This document shows, piece after piece, positions 1 to 8,345 of a stretch of 64,000 nucleotides of DNA (positions within the stretch are counted from its first letter, which is position 1; each line of letters opens with the position of its first letter). The stretch is from contig JARGOF010000005.1 of NCBI GenBank assembly GCA_029212415.1, positions 143,715 through 207,714 on the forward strand, in the 5' to 3' direction. The notes below the pieces were generated by a model. The model saw only the letters and a list, made by a program, of their open reading frames with translations. It had not been told where the DNA came from and ran no database searches. The stretch comes from Rhizobiaceae bacterium (lineage in GTDB: Bacteria > Pseudomonadota > Alphaproteobacteria > Rhizobiales > Rhizobiaceae). Made by a program: the position numbers and the translations under genes.

Positions 1-29
1 TGTTATTCAGACGGATAAAGGAGGTCAGA

Positions 30-797
30 TTGACCGGAATAGCCAGGCAATATTTTGACATCATGATCGAGCGGCTGCAGGCGGTGATCGACTCACAAGA
101 GGGGCAAATCGAGGCGGCGGCTGAAATTTGCGCCGATTCCATCGCTGCGGACAAGCTGGTCTTTACCTTCGGGACCGGTCACGGCTCCTTTGCCGCCATG
201 GAGATGTTTCCGCGCACCGGTACGACCACCGGCTTTCGCCCGATTGTCGAAAGTTCGATGATCAGCTTCCATCGGGTGCTGGGCGATGGCGGGGCGCGTC
301 AATACCGCTTCATCCACGGCCAGGAAGGTTATGGCGATGCCATCCTCGCCTCTCATCAGACGGATCCCGGCGATGCCATGCTGATCTTCTCCCATTCAGG
401 CCTGAATGCGGTGACGCTGGATATCGCCGTCGGGGCCAAGCAGCGCGGCATGAAGGTCATCGGCGTCACCTCGGTTCCCCATTCCTCCTCCACGCCCTCC
501 CGGCACTCCTGCGGCAAACGTCTGTTCGAACTGGCCGATGTGGTCATCGATACCGGTGTGCCCAAGGGCGATGCCTCGATCAGGATTGATGGCGTCGAAG
601 GCGCGGTGGGTGCGACATCCACCTCCATCGCCATTGCCGTCGGTCAGGCGATCAACGCCGTGACGGTGGAAAAGCTGGTGGAGCGCGGGGTGCAGCCCTT
701 TATCATGGTGTCTCCCAATACGACGGACAAGGAAAGCGCAACGGCGCAAAACGACCGGAATTACGCCGAATTGTGGCGCCGGTTGAAATCCCGTTGA
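30..797 (+). CDS. SIS (sugar isomerase) domain protein, COG4821/UPF0309-like
   Basis: 255 aa cytosolic protein with one SIS phosphosugar-binding fold. Visible family motifs are GTGHGSFAAMEMF near residue 47 and SHSGLNAVT near residue 120, which form the sugar-phosphate-binding loops, followed by KQRGMKVIGVTS. No partner isomerase or kinase domain is fused, so substrate and reaction are unknown; SIS proteins of this group are often found beside sugar or nucleoside transporters. The start is a TTG with a near-perfect ribosome site AAGGAGG at 18-24 and 5 nt spacing. The frame is open to the left edge, so a longer form cannot be fully excluded, but the ribosome site decides for this start. It sits 22 nt before an aldehyde dehydrogenase and probably shares its transcript. 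The function in this cluster is inferred only. Confidence 0.8.
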   Translation: MTGIARQYFDIMIERLQAVIDSQEGQIEAAAEICADSIAADKLVFTFGTGHGSFAAMEMFPRTGTTTGFRPIVESSMISFHRVLGDGGARQYRFIHGQEGYGDAILASHQTDPGDAMLIFSHSGLNAVTLDIAVGAKQRGMKVIGVTSVPHSSSTPSRHSCGKRLFELADVVIDTGVPKGDASIRIDGVEGAVGATSTSIAIAVGQAINAVTVEKLVERGVQPFIMVSPNTTDKESATAQNDRNYAELWRRLKSR

Positions 798-819
798 ACG
801 CAAACAGAAAGCAAAAACA

Positions 820-2268
820 ATGAAACGCGGCTTTTTCATAAATGGTTCGTGGCAGCTGCCGCCACAGGCTGAAGTCTTTCAGGTGAATGAGCCTGCAACC
901 GGCAAACCCGTCGGTGAGGTGCTCCTGGCCGACAGGGCAATCGTCGATCAGGCCGTTGAGCGCGCCGAGAAGACCTGCGCGCAAATGGCTGACCTTCCGG
1001 CAAAGGAAAGGGCGGCCATTCTGGAACGGGCCGCCAGCCTGATGGAGCAGCGGATAACGCCGATGGCGGTTCTTCTGACCCGTGAGCAGGGCAAGCCGGT
1101 CTCGGACAATGTCAAGGAAATCCAGTTTGGTGCGGAAGTGCTGCGCTATTATGCCGGTGAAGCTTTGCGGATCGGCGGTTCGATTCGGCCCGCCTCCGCG
1201 CCGCACATCAGAAACCTGGTCACCTATCATCCGATTGGCGTTTGTGCGGCGATCGTTCCCTGGAACTATCCGGTTGATCTCTACTGCTGGAAGGTGGGGC
1301 CCGCCATTGCCGCCGGTTGTCCGATCGTGATGAAGTCACCCCATGAAACGCCCTTTGCCATCGCCATGCTGGTCGATTGTCTGCATGAGGCCGGGCTGCC
1401 GGCCGGTGCGCTGGCGGATCTGGCGGGGCTGGGACCGATTGCCGGTTCTGCCCTGTCGTCGCATCCGAAAGTGCGGATGATTTCCGCGACGGCGTCCATT
1501 GCCGCCGGACAGGACATCATGCGCAATGCGGCGGGAAATCTGAAGCGGGTGAACCTCGAACTGGGCGGTCATGCGCCATTCATCGTGCTGCCTGATGCCA
1601 ATGTTGCGGAAGCGGCAAAGGCTGCCCACCGACGCAGCTTTTCCAATATGGGCCAGATCTGCATCACCGTGAACCGGATTCTGGTGGCCCGCGAGGTTCA
1701 TGCTGCCTTTTCCGAATGTCTTGCTGAGCTGGCCCAGTCCACCCAGCTTGGGGATGGTCTGGAGGAGGGCGTGCAATACGGACCGGTGCTCAACGAATCG
1801 GTCATTCAGCGGGTTGAAGCCCACAAGGTCGACGCCCTGTTCAGGGGGGCAACCCTGATCGCCGGTGGCATGCGTTCGCAGGGCGGAGACCACAGGCACG
1901 GGCATTTTTACCGACCGACAGTGATCGACAATGCACCGCTCGACAGCCTGCCCATGAGCCAGGAAACCTACGGACCGCTGGCCGCCATTGCCGCCTATGA
2001 CACGGTCGAAGAGGTGATCGGCATTGCCAACAGCCTCGAGTTCGGCCTTGCGGCCTATGTCTATGGCGAAGACCTGGAACGGGCGTGGTCCGTCGCCGAG
2101 CGTCTCGAGTTCGGTGCGGTGGGTGTCAATGTCAATGATACCAGCGAGCTGCAAGCGCCGTTTGGCGGCTGGAAGATGAGCGGCATGGGCCGCGAACTGG
2201 GCCCAGAAGGGCTTGATGCGTTTCTGGAGCCCAAACATATCAAGCTGCGTGTGCGGCGGCGGGACTGA
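820..2268 (+). CDS. NAD(P)-dependent aldehyde dehydrogenase
   Basis: 482 aa, the usual length for the ALDH superfamily. Oxidises an aldehyde to the acid with NAD(P)+. The transition-state Asn lies in PWNYP (N149), the general base Glu in LELGG (E247), and the nucleophilic Cys in GQICITV (C281). The C-terminal FGGWKMSGMGRE motif is also intact. The coenzyme-loop segment reads MISATAS instead of the more usual FTGST, so coenzyme preference is hard to call. It follows the SIS gene on the same strand and converges with the ABC-transporter operon (5 nt between stops). In context it could oxidise a semialdehyde released during breakdown of the transported compound, which is inference. Substrate cannot be told from the sequence. 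Confidence 0.88.
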   Translation: MKRGFFINGSWQLPPQAEVFQVNEPATGKPVGEVLLADRAIVDQAVERAEKTCAQMADLPAKERAAILERAASLMEQRITPMAVLLTREQGKPVSDNVKEIQFGAEVLRYYAGEALRIGGSIRPASAPHIRNLVTYHPIGVCAAIVPWNYPVDLYCWKVGPAIAAGCPIVMKSPHETPFAIAMLVDCLHEAGLPAGALADLAGLGPIAGSALSSHPKVRMISATASIAAGQDIMRNAAGNLKRVNLELGGHAPFIVLPDANVAEAAKAAHRRSFSNMGQICITVNRILVAREVHAAFSECLAELAQSTQLGDGLEEGVQYGPVLNESVIQRVEAHKVDALFRGATLIAGGMRSQGGDHRHGHFYRPTVIDNAPLDSLPMSQETYGPLAAIAAYDTVEEVIGIANSLEFGLAAYVYGEDLERAWSVAERLEFGAVGVNVNDTSELQAPFGGWKMSGMGRELGPEGLDAFLEPKHIKLRVRRRD

Positions 2269-2273
2269 GTTTG

Positions 2274-3215
2274 CTAACGCTCACCCTTGCGGTAGGGCGC
2301 CATCAGGGCCTGGGGCACCTTGGCGCGGCGTGACATGACGACCAGCGCGACGATGGACAGCACATAGGGCACCATCAGGAACAACTGATAGGGAATGGCG
2401 CTCTCTATGACGTGCTGCAGGCGCAATTGATAGGCGTCAAACAGCGCAAAGAGCAGCGCGCCCAGCAGGGCCTTTCCCGGCCGCCATGAGGCAAAGACCA
2501 CAAGGGCGATACAGACCCAGCCGCGCCCCTGCACCATGGTCGGGAAAAAACTGTTGAAGGTTGCCGTTGTCAAAAAGGCACCGCCAAGCGCCATCAGGGC
2601 GCTTCCGGCAACAATTGCACCGATGCGGATGCGGACCGGATTCAGCCCCTGGGCTTCGACCGCATGGGGGTTTTCTCCGGTCATGCGGATGGCCAGACCC
2701 AGCGGTGTTCGCGCCAGCAGATAGGCCGTCAGCAAAACCGCAAAGAGGGCGAGATAGGTCGGTGCTGTCTGGGTGAAAAACGCCTCGCCGAAAAATGGAA
2801 TATCCGACAGGCCCGGAATGGCCAGCGGCTGGAATGGCTCGATGGTCGGCGGCGACGATGTGACGGGCAGGGACAGCCGATAGACATAATAGGTGAGGGA
2901 TGAGGCAAACAGCGTGATGCCCAGACCTGTGACATGTTGCGACAGCCCCAGCGGCACCGTGAGCAGGGCATGCAGCAGACCGAACAGGCCGCCACACAGG
3001 GCTGCGACCAGGAGGCCCATCCACAGGTTACCGCCCTGATAGACCGTCATCCAGGCAACCATGGCCCCCAGGGTCATGATGCCTTCGATGCCCAGATTGA
3101 GAACACCGGCGCGTTCGCAGATCAGCGCACCCAATGTGCCGAAAATCAGCGGCGTGGCGATGCGCAGGACAGCGCTCCACAGGCTGGCGGTTGCAAAAAT
3201 GTCGAGAGCTTCCAT
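2274..3215 (-). CDS. BMP-type ABC transporter, permease 2 (YufQ/NupQ-like)
   Basis: 313 aa polytopic inner-membrane protein with about eight hydrophobic segments and the FGTLGALICERAGVLNLGIEG motif near residues 25-45 that marks the second permease of BMP-family (nucleoside-type) importers of the BPD_transp_2 family. Last gene of the minus-strand operon; its ATG overlaps the stop of the preceding permease by one base (TGATG), the classic coupling arrangement. Together with the companion permease it would form the channel of the importer. Family members of known specificity carry purine or pyrimidine nucleosides; the cargo here is unproven. Confidence 0.88.
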   Translation of the reverse strand: MEALDIFATASLWSAVLRIATPLIFGTLGALICERAGVLNLGIEGIMTLGAMVAWMTVYQGGNLWMGLLVAALCGGLFGLLHALLTVPLGLSQHVTGLGITLFASSLTYYVYRLSLPVTSSPPTIEPFQPLAIPGLSDIPFFGEAFFTQTAPTYLALFAVLLTAYLLARTPLGLAIRMTGENPHAVEAQGLNPVRIRIGAIVAGSALMALGGAFLTTATFNSFFPTMVQGRGWVCIALVVFASWRPGKALLGALLFALFDAYQLRLQHVIESAIPYQLFLMVPYVLSIVALVVMSRRAKVPQALMAPYRKGER

Positions 3216-4264
3216 CAGCGACGCACCCGGTAGGTCGTGAACAACAGGGAGACCAGCATGGTCAGCAGCGAAATCGATACGATGACATCGGCAATAAAAC
3301 TGGGCACGCCGAGCGCCCGGCTCATGGCATCGGCACCGACAAAGACGATGGCGACAAAGAGGGCCGTGATCACCACGCCGACCGGGTGGAGAGCGGCCAG
3401 CATGGCAACGACAATGCCGGAATAGCCGTATCCCGGAGACAGGTCGAGGGTCACATAGCCCTTCAGGCCGGTGACCTCGATGGCGCCGGCGAGACCTGCC
3501 ATGCCGCCGGAAATGCAGGCAACGCCAAGCAAGGTTCTGCCGAGTTTTATACCGGCAAAGGATGCCGCCCTGGTGTTCAGGCCGGCCGCCTTGGTCTCCA
3601 TGCCGAAGACCGTGCGCGACTGGACGATCCAGATGACGAAAGCTGCAAGGATGGCGATGATCAGGCCGATATGCAGGCGGCTTCGCGACAGTAATTTCGG
3701 CAGCATCACATCAGAATCGACCGGTACGGATTGCGGCCAGCCGAAGGCCAGCGGATCCTTCAGCGGACCCTCGATCATCATGGAGACAAAAAGCAGGACG
3801 ATGAAATTGAGGATCAGCGTGGTGACCACCTCATCGACACCCAGCCGGAGCCGCAGCAGGACCGGCCCGAGCAATAACAAAGCGCCAGCCAGCATGCCGG
3901 CCAGCATGATGAGAATGATGGCCAGCGGTGTGGGCAGGCCGGCAGCCATATTGTGACCCAGCCAGGCGGCAACCAGCGCCCCGGCATAGAGCTGGCCTTC
4001 GCCGCCGATGTTCCACAGCCTGGCGCGAAAGGCCACGGCAGCGGCCAGACCGGTGAGGATCAGCGGTGTGGTACGGGTCAGTGTTTCGGAAATCGAAAGC
4101 CGCGAGCCGAAGGCGCCCTTGACCATGGCCGCATAGGCATCCAGCGGGTTGACCCCCGCCAGGGCGATCAGGCCGCCGGAAAGCGCCAGAGCAATCACGA
4201 TGGCGATAACGGGCGCTGCCAGCAAAAGCGCCAGGGAACTTTGTGTGCGCCGTTCAAGCCGCAT
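3215..4264 (-). CDS. BMP-type ABC transporter, permease 1 (YufP/NupP-like)
   Basis: 349 aa inner-membrane protein of the BPD_transp_2 family. The N-terminus has a first membrane segment ([20 protein letters not shown]), then NPLDAYAAMVKGAFG, and later LWNIGGEGQLYAGAL near residue 85, the signature of the first permease of nucleoside/BMP importers (and of RbsC relatives). The GEGQ loop is the likely contact for the ATPase. Start overlaps the end of the ATPase gene by 11 nt and the stop overlaps the next permease, so the three are translated from one message. Role: half of the transmembrane channel. Confidence 0.88.
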   Translation of the reverse strand: MRLERRTQSSLALLLAAPVIAIVIALALSGGLIALAGVNPLDAYAAMVKGAFGSRLSISETLTRTTPLILTGLAAAVAFRARLWNIGGEGQLYAGALVAAWLGHNMAAGLPTPLAIILIMLAGMLAGALLLLGPVLLRLRLGVDEVVTTLILNFIVLLFVSMMIEGPLKDPLAFGWPQSVPVDSDVMLPKLLSRSRLHIGLIIAILAAFVIWIVQSRTVFGMETKAAGLNTRAASFAGIKLGRTLLGVACISGGMAGLAGAIEVTGLKGYVTLDLSPGYGYSGIVVAMLAALHPVGVVITALFVAIVFVGADAMSRALGVPSFIADVIVSISLLTMLVSLLFTTYRVRR

Positions 4265-5777
4265 GGGATGTCTCCCAGATGCCGGCCATCATCAGCCCGA
4301 CGGTTCGCGAATCCGCATCCTCTGCAGACAGGGGAGCCGAAAGCCGCCCCTTGAAGATCGCCTGTATGGTGTCGGACAGGGCAAGCACTTCATCGAGGTC
4401 TTCCGATATGAGCAGAATGGCCGCGCCATCCTTGCGCGCCGCGAGCAATTCGGCGTGGACGGCGGCAATGGCGCCTTCATCCAGCCCGCGTGTCGGTTGA
4501 TTGGCGATGATCAGTTTTGGCGAAGCGGCGAGATTGCGTCCCAATATCATCTTTTGCATATTGCCGCCGGACAGCAGGCCGGTTCTTGTATCAGGTGCGG
4601 CGCCCCTGATATCAAACCGATCAATCAGTTCCGTCGCATAATCGCGGCAGCGGGCACGATTGACAAAACCGTAGGCCGAGAACCGCTTCTCGTGGATGCG
4701 TTCCAGGACGGCATTTTCCCAGATCGCCATCTCCGCAATGGCGCCTTCCGTATTGCGGTCTTCGGGGATGCGCCCGGTGCCGCTGGTCACCAGCATGCGC
4801 GGCGAAAAGCCGTTGGCCTGGTTGCCATCATAGACAAGTGTGCCTGTATCGGCGCCCCTGAGACCACAGGTCAATTGACCCAGCGCCGCCTGGCCATTGC
4901 CTGAAACACCGATAATGCCCAGTATCTCCCCGGCGCGAACGGTAAAATCAATGCCGTCGAGCAACTTGCGGCCATCTTCCACAATGTCGACCTTGCCGGC
5001 ACTCAGAATATTTCTGCCGGGCGCCTGGTCTGTGCGCACGGGCCGCACAACCCGCCTGCCGACCATCAGTTCGGCAAGTTCTGCGCGGTTTGTGTCGCTT
5101 GTGCGTTTTTCTGCCACGGTACGCCCACCGCGCAAAATCACCACGCGGTCCGATGCGGCCATGACCTCGGCCAACTTGTGCGAAATGAAGATGACGGACA
5201 ACCCGGTGTCGGTCATGCCGCGCAGGGTCTGGAAAAGCTGTTCGGCTTCGATCTGGGTGAGAACGGCAGTCGGTTCATCCAGGATGAGAATGCGCGCATC
5301 ACGATAGAGCGCCTTGAGTATCTCCACCCGTTGCTTCTCGCCGACGGAAAGATCGGCAACAAAGGCATACGGCTCCACCTGCAGGCCGAAACGCTCTGAA
5401 AGCCCGCGCAGCTTGGCTGCGGCCTGTTTGCGCCCGGAACGCAGCAGTCCAAGCCGCTCTGTCCCGATCATCACATTGTCGAGCACGGTGAGGTTTCCGG
5501 CGAGGGTGAAATGCTGATGCACCATGCCGATGCCGGCCTCGATTGCGGCGCGTGGTTTGCCCGGCGGCAGGATTTCTCCAAAGGCGCTCACCTGTCCACC
5601 ATCGGCGGTATAATGCCCGAAAAGAACATTCATCAAGGTCGTTTTGCCCGCGCCGTTTTCGCCCAGCAGTGCCAGCAATTCGCCTTTTCCAAGCGTCAGG
5701 CTGATGTCGTCATTGGCAATCAGCTTGCCGAAATGCTTGCTGATATGGGCCAGTTCCAGCACGGTCTCACGGTTCAT
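4254..5777 (-). CDS. BMP-type ABC transporter, double ATP-binding protein (YufO/NupO-like)
   Basis: 507 aa with two tandem ABC domains, as in sugar and nucleoside importers of the RbsA/MglA/YufO class. Domain 1 is complete: Walker A GENGAGKTT near residue 38, signature LSVGEKQR, Walker B ILILDEPTAVL. Domain 2 is degenerate, as is normal in this class: Walker A reads GVSGNGQA, Walker B reads LIIANQPTRGLD, but its signature LSGGNMQK is kept. One catalytically competent site therefore remains. The start overlaps the amidase gene by 4 nt. It energises uptake through the two downstream permeases. Confidence 0.92.
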   Translation of the reverse strand: MNRETVLELAHISKHFGKLIANDDISLTLGKGELLALLGENGAGKTTLMNVLFGHYTADGGQVSAFGEILPPGKPRAAIEAGIGMVHQHFTLAGNLTVLDNVMIGTERLGLLRSGRKQAAAKLRGLSERFGLQVEPYAFVADLSVGEKQRVEILKALYRDARILILDEPTAVLTQIEAEQLFQTLRGMTDTGLSVIFISHKLAEVMAASDRVVILRGGRTVAEKRTSDTNRAELAELMVGRRVVRPVRTDQAPGRNILSAGKVDIVEDGRKLLDGIDFTVRAGEILGIIGVSGNGQAALGQLTCGLRGADTGTLVYDGNQANGFSPRMLVTSGTGRIPEDRNTEGAIAEMAIWENAVLERIHEKRFSAYGFVNRARCRDYATELIDRFDIRGAAPDTRTGLLSGGNMQKMILGRNLAASPKLIIANQPTRGLDEGAIAAVHAELLAARKDGAAILLISEDLDEVLALSDTIQAIFKGRLSAPLSAEDADSRTVGLMMAGIWETSHAA

Positions 5778-7207
5778 CTGTCAGCTCCTGCGATGGATGC
5801 AGGAAAGGTCCACGGGTCTGCGGCTTCCATTTGATGGGCGATATCGAGCAGCAACAGGTCGGAACCAATCGGTCCAATCAACTGCAGGGCCAATGGCATG
5901 CCCGATTGATCACACCCGCGCGGCAGGCTGAGCGCCGGCAGACCGCCGATATTTGCCAGCGGTGTGCGTGGCGCGATCGCGGTCATATGGTCCCAATGGG
6001 CATCGGCATTGCCATGATTCATTGGCATGGCCCCGACCTTGGGCGCTGAATGGGCCAGCATGGGCATGGCGATGGCGTCGACCTGTTCAAACATCTGCCA
6101 GCATCCGTGGGCGAGACGTGCTGCCCGCACATCAGCCGCAAAAACGCTGGAGGCTGTCAATTGCCGGCCTTCATCGGCGATGGCGGCGGCTATCGCACTG
6201 ATCTCTGCGTCTGCAATCTTCATCTCGTCAAGCATGCTGGCCAGCGATACCGACAGGATGGTGCGTATGAGCGTTGCTGCTTCCTGAGCAAGGGCGTCAA
6301 GCGCATCAACATTCACATCAACAATGGTATGTCCCTGGGATTCCAGCAGCGCGGCACTTGAGCGGATGGCTTCAGCCTGCTCTGGTCCGATGCCGCCGGG
6401 CGCCGTGTCGACAAGACCGATGCGCAATCGCCTGACCGGTATGCCCGACAGAGTCAATTCACCATAGGGACCCATCGTATTGCCGGAGATGGCGACCAGA
6501 GCCGTGCGAATGTCACGCACAGATCGCGCCAGAACCAGTTCACCGGTAATGCCCATCAGGTGGTTGCCAAAATTCGGCGCATTGGAGGTCAGCCCGCGCG
6601 ACGGTTTGAGGCCCACCAAGCCGCAGCAGGCGGCGGGGACACGAATGGAGCCGGCGGCGTCGCTGGCATGGGCGAGGGCGACAATGCCGGATGCGACTGC
6701 GCTGGCGGCACCGCCGGAAGAGCCGCCGGATGAAAATTCCGGGTTCCATGGATTACGGGCAATGGGACCACCCGCCGGTTCGCTGGTCAGGGCCAGTCCG
6801 AATTCAGGTGTCGTGGTCACGCCAAAGGGCAAAAGCCCGGCCTGGCGAAACCGCTCGAAAATCACGCTGTCCTGTTCGGCCACAGGCACACGGCTGGCAA
6901 GGGCCGGCGAGCCTGCATGGACCGGCAGGCCTCTGGCCGCGTTGCTCAGATCCTTGGCCAGAAAAGGCAGGCCAGCAAAGGGCGCATTGCGCGCCTGAGA
7001 GCTTTTGTCGGCGGCAAGGCGGTCAAATGCGCAGGCTGCCTCAAGCCCCATTTCTTCATCAAGATGGCACAGGGCGCCAAAGGGATCGGATTTGGCTCTG
7101 TCGAGACTGGCCTGCATCACAGCCGTGGCGGTGGTCCGGCCATGGCGGATAGCCTCCGCGAGCGCTGTTGCGTCCGCGAAAGCTGTTGGGTTGCCTTCAG
7201 GCTGCAT
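5774..7207 (-). CDS. Amidase signature (AS) family hydrolase
   Basis: 477 aa, normal for the family. The Ser-cisSer-Lys triad is visible: K85 in PFLAKDLSN, S163 in the Gly/Ser loop FSSGGSSGG, and the nucleophile S187 in DAAGSIRVPA. It hydrolyses an amide (or a carbamoyl-type bond) to acid and ammonia. Being inside a transporter operon, between the binding protein and the ATPase with a 4 nt overlap to the latter, it very likely acts on the imported compound or a product of the deaminase-like enzyme upstream. Family members include GatA, fatty-acid amide hydrolase, allophanate hydrolase and aryl amidases; no tRNA-amidotransferase partner is present, so GatA is unlikely. Confidence 0.88.
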   Translation of the reverse strand: MQPEGNPTAFADATALAEAIRHGRTTATAVMQASLDRAKSDPFGALCHLDEEMGLEAACAFDRLAADKSSQARNAPFAGLPFLAKDLSNAARGLPVHAGSPALASRVPVAEQDSVIFERFRQAGLLPFGVTTTPEFGLALTSEPAGGPIARNPWNPEFSSGGSSGGAASAVASGIVALAHASDAAGSIRVPAACCGLVGLKPSRGLTSNAPNFGNHLMGITGELVLARSVRDIRTALVAISGNTMGPYGELTLSGIPVRRLRIGLVDTAPGGIGPEQAEAIRSSAALLESQGHTIVDVNVDALDALAQEAATLIRTILSVSLASMLDEMKIADAEISAIAAAIADEGRQLTASSVFAADVRAARLAHGCWQMFEQVDAIAMPMLAHSAPKVGAMPMNHGNADAHWDHMTAIAPRTPLANIGGLPALSLPRGCDQSGMPLALQLIGPIGSDLLLLDIAHQMEAADPWTFPASIAGADR

Positions 7208-7215
7208 CCGGCAGC

Positions 7216-8193
7216 TCAGGAAGGTTCGTTGTTGTCGATCGGTACTTCGAACGTGCCGGCCTTGATGGCTTCACGCTTGGCTTCCATGGCAGCGATTGCT
7301 TCTGCAGAAAGGCCATCGGGCACAAAAATGATGTCATTGCCACCATGTTTCATGAAGGAGAACTCGGTGTAATCCTTGCCCACCGGATTTCCCGCTTTCA
7401 CGTCGGCGACAATGGCGTCAACGGTTGGACGGAAATTCCAGATGGCATTTGCAAAGACCGTGCCCGGGTAACGGGGCGTGTAATCGATCAGTGAGCCGAT
7501 GGCCAATACGCCATTTTCCTTGGCGCCATCGGCGGTGCCAATGCGCTCACCAAAAACCACATCCGCTCCCGCATTGATCTGTGCGATCGCCGCTTCCTTG
7601 GCCTTGGGCGGATCAAACCATGCGCCGATGAAGCCATTGAGGAATTTGGCATCAGGATTGACTTCCTTCACACCGCCGCGAAAGGCATTGATCAACAGAT
7701 TGACCTCGGGGATCGGATAACCACCGACGGACCCGAATGTATTGCTTTTGCTCAAAGTGCCGGCCAGCATGCCCGCAAGATAGGCGGCCTCGTGATTGCG
7801 GGTGCCAAAGACGCCGAAATTATCACCGACCGGACCGCCGGATGACCCCATCAGGAAGGCGACGTCCGGATAGTCTGCAGCCACCTGACGTGCCTCGTTT
7901 TCGACGGCATAGGATTCGCCCCAGATCAGATCGGCGCCCTGTTCCGCGTATTCGCGCATGGCCCGGGCGTAATCCGTGCCTGAAACACCTTCGGAAAAGA
8001 CATATTCGATAACACCGTCATTGGCGGCCGATTGCAGTGCTTCGTGAATGCGTGAATTCCAGGCATTTTCGACTGGCGAGGCGTGAATACCTGCAACCTT
8101 GATTGTGTCGGCGGCGAGCGCGGGAACGGCAAGCATTGGGAGAATGCTGGCCGCCATTGCGATCACATGGCGCCGTGTCAGAAACATTTTCAT
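7216..8193 (-). CDS. BMP family (PnrA/BmpA-like) periplasmic substrate-binding protein
   Basis: 325 aa. The N-terminus has an RR-containing signal peptide (LTRRHVIAMAAS, cleavage likely after PALA), so export could be by Sec or Tat. The body carries BMP-family features: IKVAGIHASPVENAWN at the start of the mature protein, SGTDYARAMREYAEQGADLIWGES, and the GSSGGPVGDNFGVFGTR region. No lipobox Cys is seen, unlike the lipoprotein PnrA. Characterised relatives bind purine nucleosides. I chose the ATG at 8193 because the signal peptide begins there and AGGGG lies upstream; a longer in-frame extension to 8271 has no signal-like sequence. It opens the transport part of the operon after a 152 nt gap with a possible promoter. 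Confidence 0.88.
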   Translation of the reverse strand: MKMFLTRRHVIAMAASILPMLAVPALAADTIKVAGIHASPVENAWNSRIHEALQSAANDGVIEYVFSEGVSGTDYARAMREYAEQGADLIWGESYAVENEARQVAADYPDVAFLMGSSGGPVGDNFGVFGTRNHEAAYLAGMLAGTLSKSNTFGSVGGYPIPEVNLLINAFRGGVKEVNPDAKFLNGFIGAWFDPPKAKEAAIAQINAGADVVFGERIGTADGAKENGVLAIGSLIDYTPRYPGTVFANAIWNFRPTVDAIVADVKAGNPVGKDYTEFSFMKHGGNDIIFVPDGLSAEAIAAMEAKREAIKAGTFEVPIDNNEPS

Positions 8194-8243
8194 AGTGTGA
8201 ACCCCTGTGTTCATGGAAGGGCAGGCGGCGTGATGCCGCCGGT

Positions 8244-8271
8244 GAATTATTCTTTTTGCCCTATTGGTCAA
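8244..8271 (-). promoter_or_regulatory. Possible sigma70-type promoter for the BMP transport genes
   Basis: On the minus strand TTGACC (8266-8271) is followed after 16 nt by TAATTC (8244-8249). A perfect 6-bp hairpin GGCGGC-GTGAT-GCCGCC lies at 8224-8240, right at the expected transcript start. The match to the -10 consensus is only moderate, so this is a candidate internal promoter between the deaminase-like gene and the binding-protein gene. Confidence 0.3.
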
Positions 8272-8345
8272 ATTGCGGCGTGTCGGCGAAAATTGTCAAG
8301 TGGACCTTTGGATAAATTTACGTGCCGGCAACGGCTTGCACGCCT